A stretch of DNA of 64,000 bases from Hungatella sp. UBA5385 (GTDB lineage Bacteria; Bacillota; Clostridia; Lachnospirales; Lachnospiraceae), in the NCBI GenBank assembly GCA_002409995.1, contig DHOR01000041.1, positions 15,632 to 79,631 on the forward strand, in the 5' to 3' direction. The position numbers and the translations under genes were made by a program. This document shows positions 63,285 to 64,000 of the stretch, piece by piece; position 1 is the stretch's first letter, and every line of letters begins with the position of its first letter. The notes under the pieces were generated by a model. It ran no database searches. It had not been told where the DNA came from and saw only the letters and a program-made list of their open reading frames with translations.

Positions 63285-64000
63285 TTTAATACAAACAAAT
63301 TTATCAAATAGAGTATTCCGATTAAATAAAAGAGTTGTCATTTTAGTCTTTGTTGCATTACTTCCTGTAGCAACTGACTGTTTTTCAATAGGATTAAGTT
63401 GGTCAAGTGTTTTATATTTAGCATTATTTATATTTCATATTTTGGGAAGTAATAACTCTAAAGTTAGATTATATAGACCTTGTATGATGTGCTTTATATA
63501 TACAATCATAATGTTTACTGTTTATCTAGTACATGGAGAATTTTCTAGTATTATTTGGTTGATATTATCTTTACCAGTAACCACGATGATTTTTATAGAT
63601 AATATAAAAACCAAAAATTTTTTTTTACAAATTATAGATGTTATTATTTATTCAGGTGCGGTAGTTTGTATTCTCGGTATAATTGAGGAACTTACAGGAT
63701 TCAATATTTTTTATACTATATTTAATACGATTGGGGCTACAGCGAATTATAATGCAATGCGATTGGGATTGACAAGAATTATTGGTTTCACCTCACATGC
63801 TATTACATATTGTATATACTTAATGTTCCTGCTTTCATTAATTGTCTATAGATTAAGCAACAACAAAAACAAGATTAAAAAAAATGTATATATATTTATT
63901 TATGTACTTGCTTGGATTAATGCCTTATGCACAGTTTCAAGATCGACTATTTTAATGATTATAATAACCCAAATTATTTTGCAATTCAAAAAGGGAATTG
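63277..64000 (+). CDS. Partial Wzy/O-antigen ligase-like membrane protein
   Basis: The frame beginning at ATG 63277 stays open to the window end (241 codons). It codes a membrane protein with many hydrophobic segments, and has the pattern GIIEELTGFNIFY and RLGLTRIIGFTSHAITY seen in Wzy polymerases and O-antigen ligases. It probably polymerises or ligates the repeat unit. It overlaps the preceding gene by 8 bases. The identity is moderate because most of the C-terminal half is missing. Confidence 0.75.
   Translation, partial: MNDLIQTNLSNRVFRLNKRVVILVFVALLPVATDCFSIGLSWSSVLYLALFIFHILGSNNSKVRLYRPCMMCFIYTIIMFTVYLVHGEFSSIIWLILSLPVTTMIFIDNIKTKNFFLQIIDVIIYSGAVVCILGIIEELTGFNIFYTIFNTIGATANYNAMRLGLTRIIGFTSHAITYCIYLMFLLSLIVYRLSNNKNKIKKNVYIFIYVLAWINALCTVSRSTILMIIITQIILQFKKGI

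Noticed and set aside
1..64000. CRISPR array, tRNA, rRNA, prophage or insertion sequence
   Set aside because: No repeat-spacer pattern, tRNA-like cloverleaf, transposase or integrase was found on reading both strands.

Overview
The window looks like chromosome of a spore-forming, anaerobic Firmicute, most likely a Lachnospiraceae (Clostridium cluster XIVa) gut or rumen bacterium. Reasons: strong Gram-positive ribosome binding sites, sporulation genes (gerW/ytfJ, ylbJ, an alpha/beta SASP), RecU, RqcH, gene orders shared with Bacillus subtilis (rqcH/yicC-gmk-rpoZ; rpmB-yloU-yloV-recG; rsmD-coaD-ylbJ; ytfI-ytfJ), and a phosphorolytic mannan pathway of the type known in Roseburia and Ruminococcus. 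The species cannot be fixed from sequence alone.

Layout. 1-17.7 kb: housekeeping genes (ribosome rescue, nucleotide metabolism, RimO, PgsA, CinA, L28, fatty acid kinase, RecG) mixed with genes of unknown role (7134-8772, a 46-residue membrane peptide at 10290, a zinc-ribbon/leucine-rich-repeat membrane protein at 15849). 17.8-29.4 kb: uridine kinase, SASP, rsmD-coaD, ylbJ, and a run of RNA modification enzymes (RsmF, RsuA-type, RluA-type), a YgiQ radical SAM protein and RecU. 29.4-35.5 kb: histidine operon hisZ-G-D-B-A-IE, driven by a perfect consensus promoter that overlaps the recU stop codon. Its last gene fuses a degenerate HisF-like barrel to HisI-HisE; hisH, hisF and hisC are not here. 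35.6-38.4 kb: an unknown membrane protein and PepT.

38.5-52.9 kb: a manno-oligosaccharide uptake and breakdown locus: LacI and AraC regulators, an ABC importer without its own ATPase, two GH130 phosphorylases, a cellobiose 2-epimerase, two SGNH esterases (CE2-like and CE17-like), a phosphohexomutase and a GH1 beta-glucosidase. No enzyme has a visible signal peptide. The inferred scheme is import of acetylated gluco/manno-oligosaccharides, cytoplasmic deacetylation, epimerisation of mannobiose to mannosylglucose, phosphorolysis to mannose 1-phosphate, and conversion to mannose 6-phosphate.

53.1-64 kb: a capsule/exopolysaccharide locus: PHP-type tyrosine phosphatase, Wzz-like chain-length protein, BY-kinase, LCP transferase, a small secreted protein of unknown function, then (after a terminator and a new promoter) a polyprenyl-phosphate sugar transferase, an Alg14/Alg13-type pair, GT2 and GT4 glycosyltransferases, a WbsX/GH99-like protein and a Wzy/ligase-like membrane protein cut by the window end. 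This half becomes conspicuously AT-rich after about 60 kb, as expected for an exchangeable capsule cassette. No rRNA, tRNA, CRISPR array, insertion sequence or prophage was recognised.
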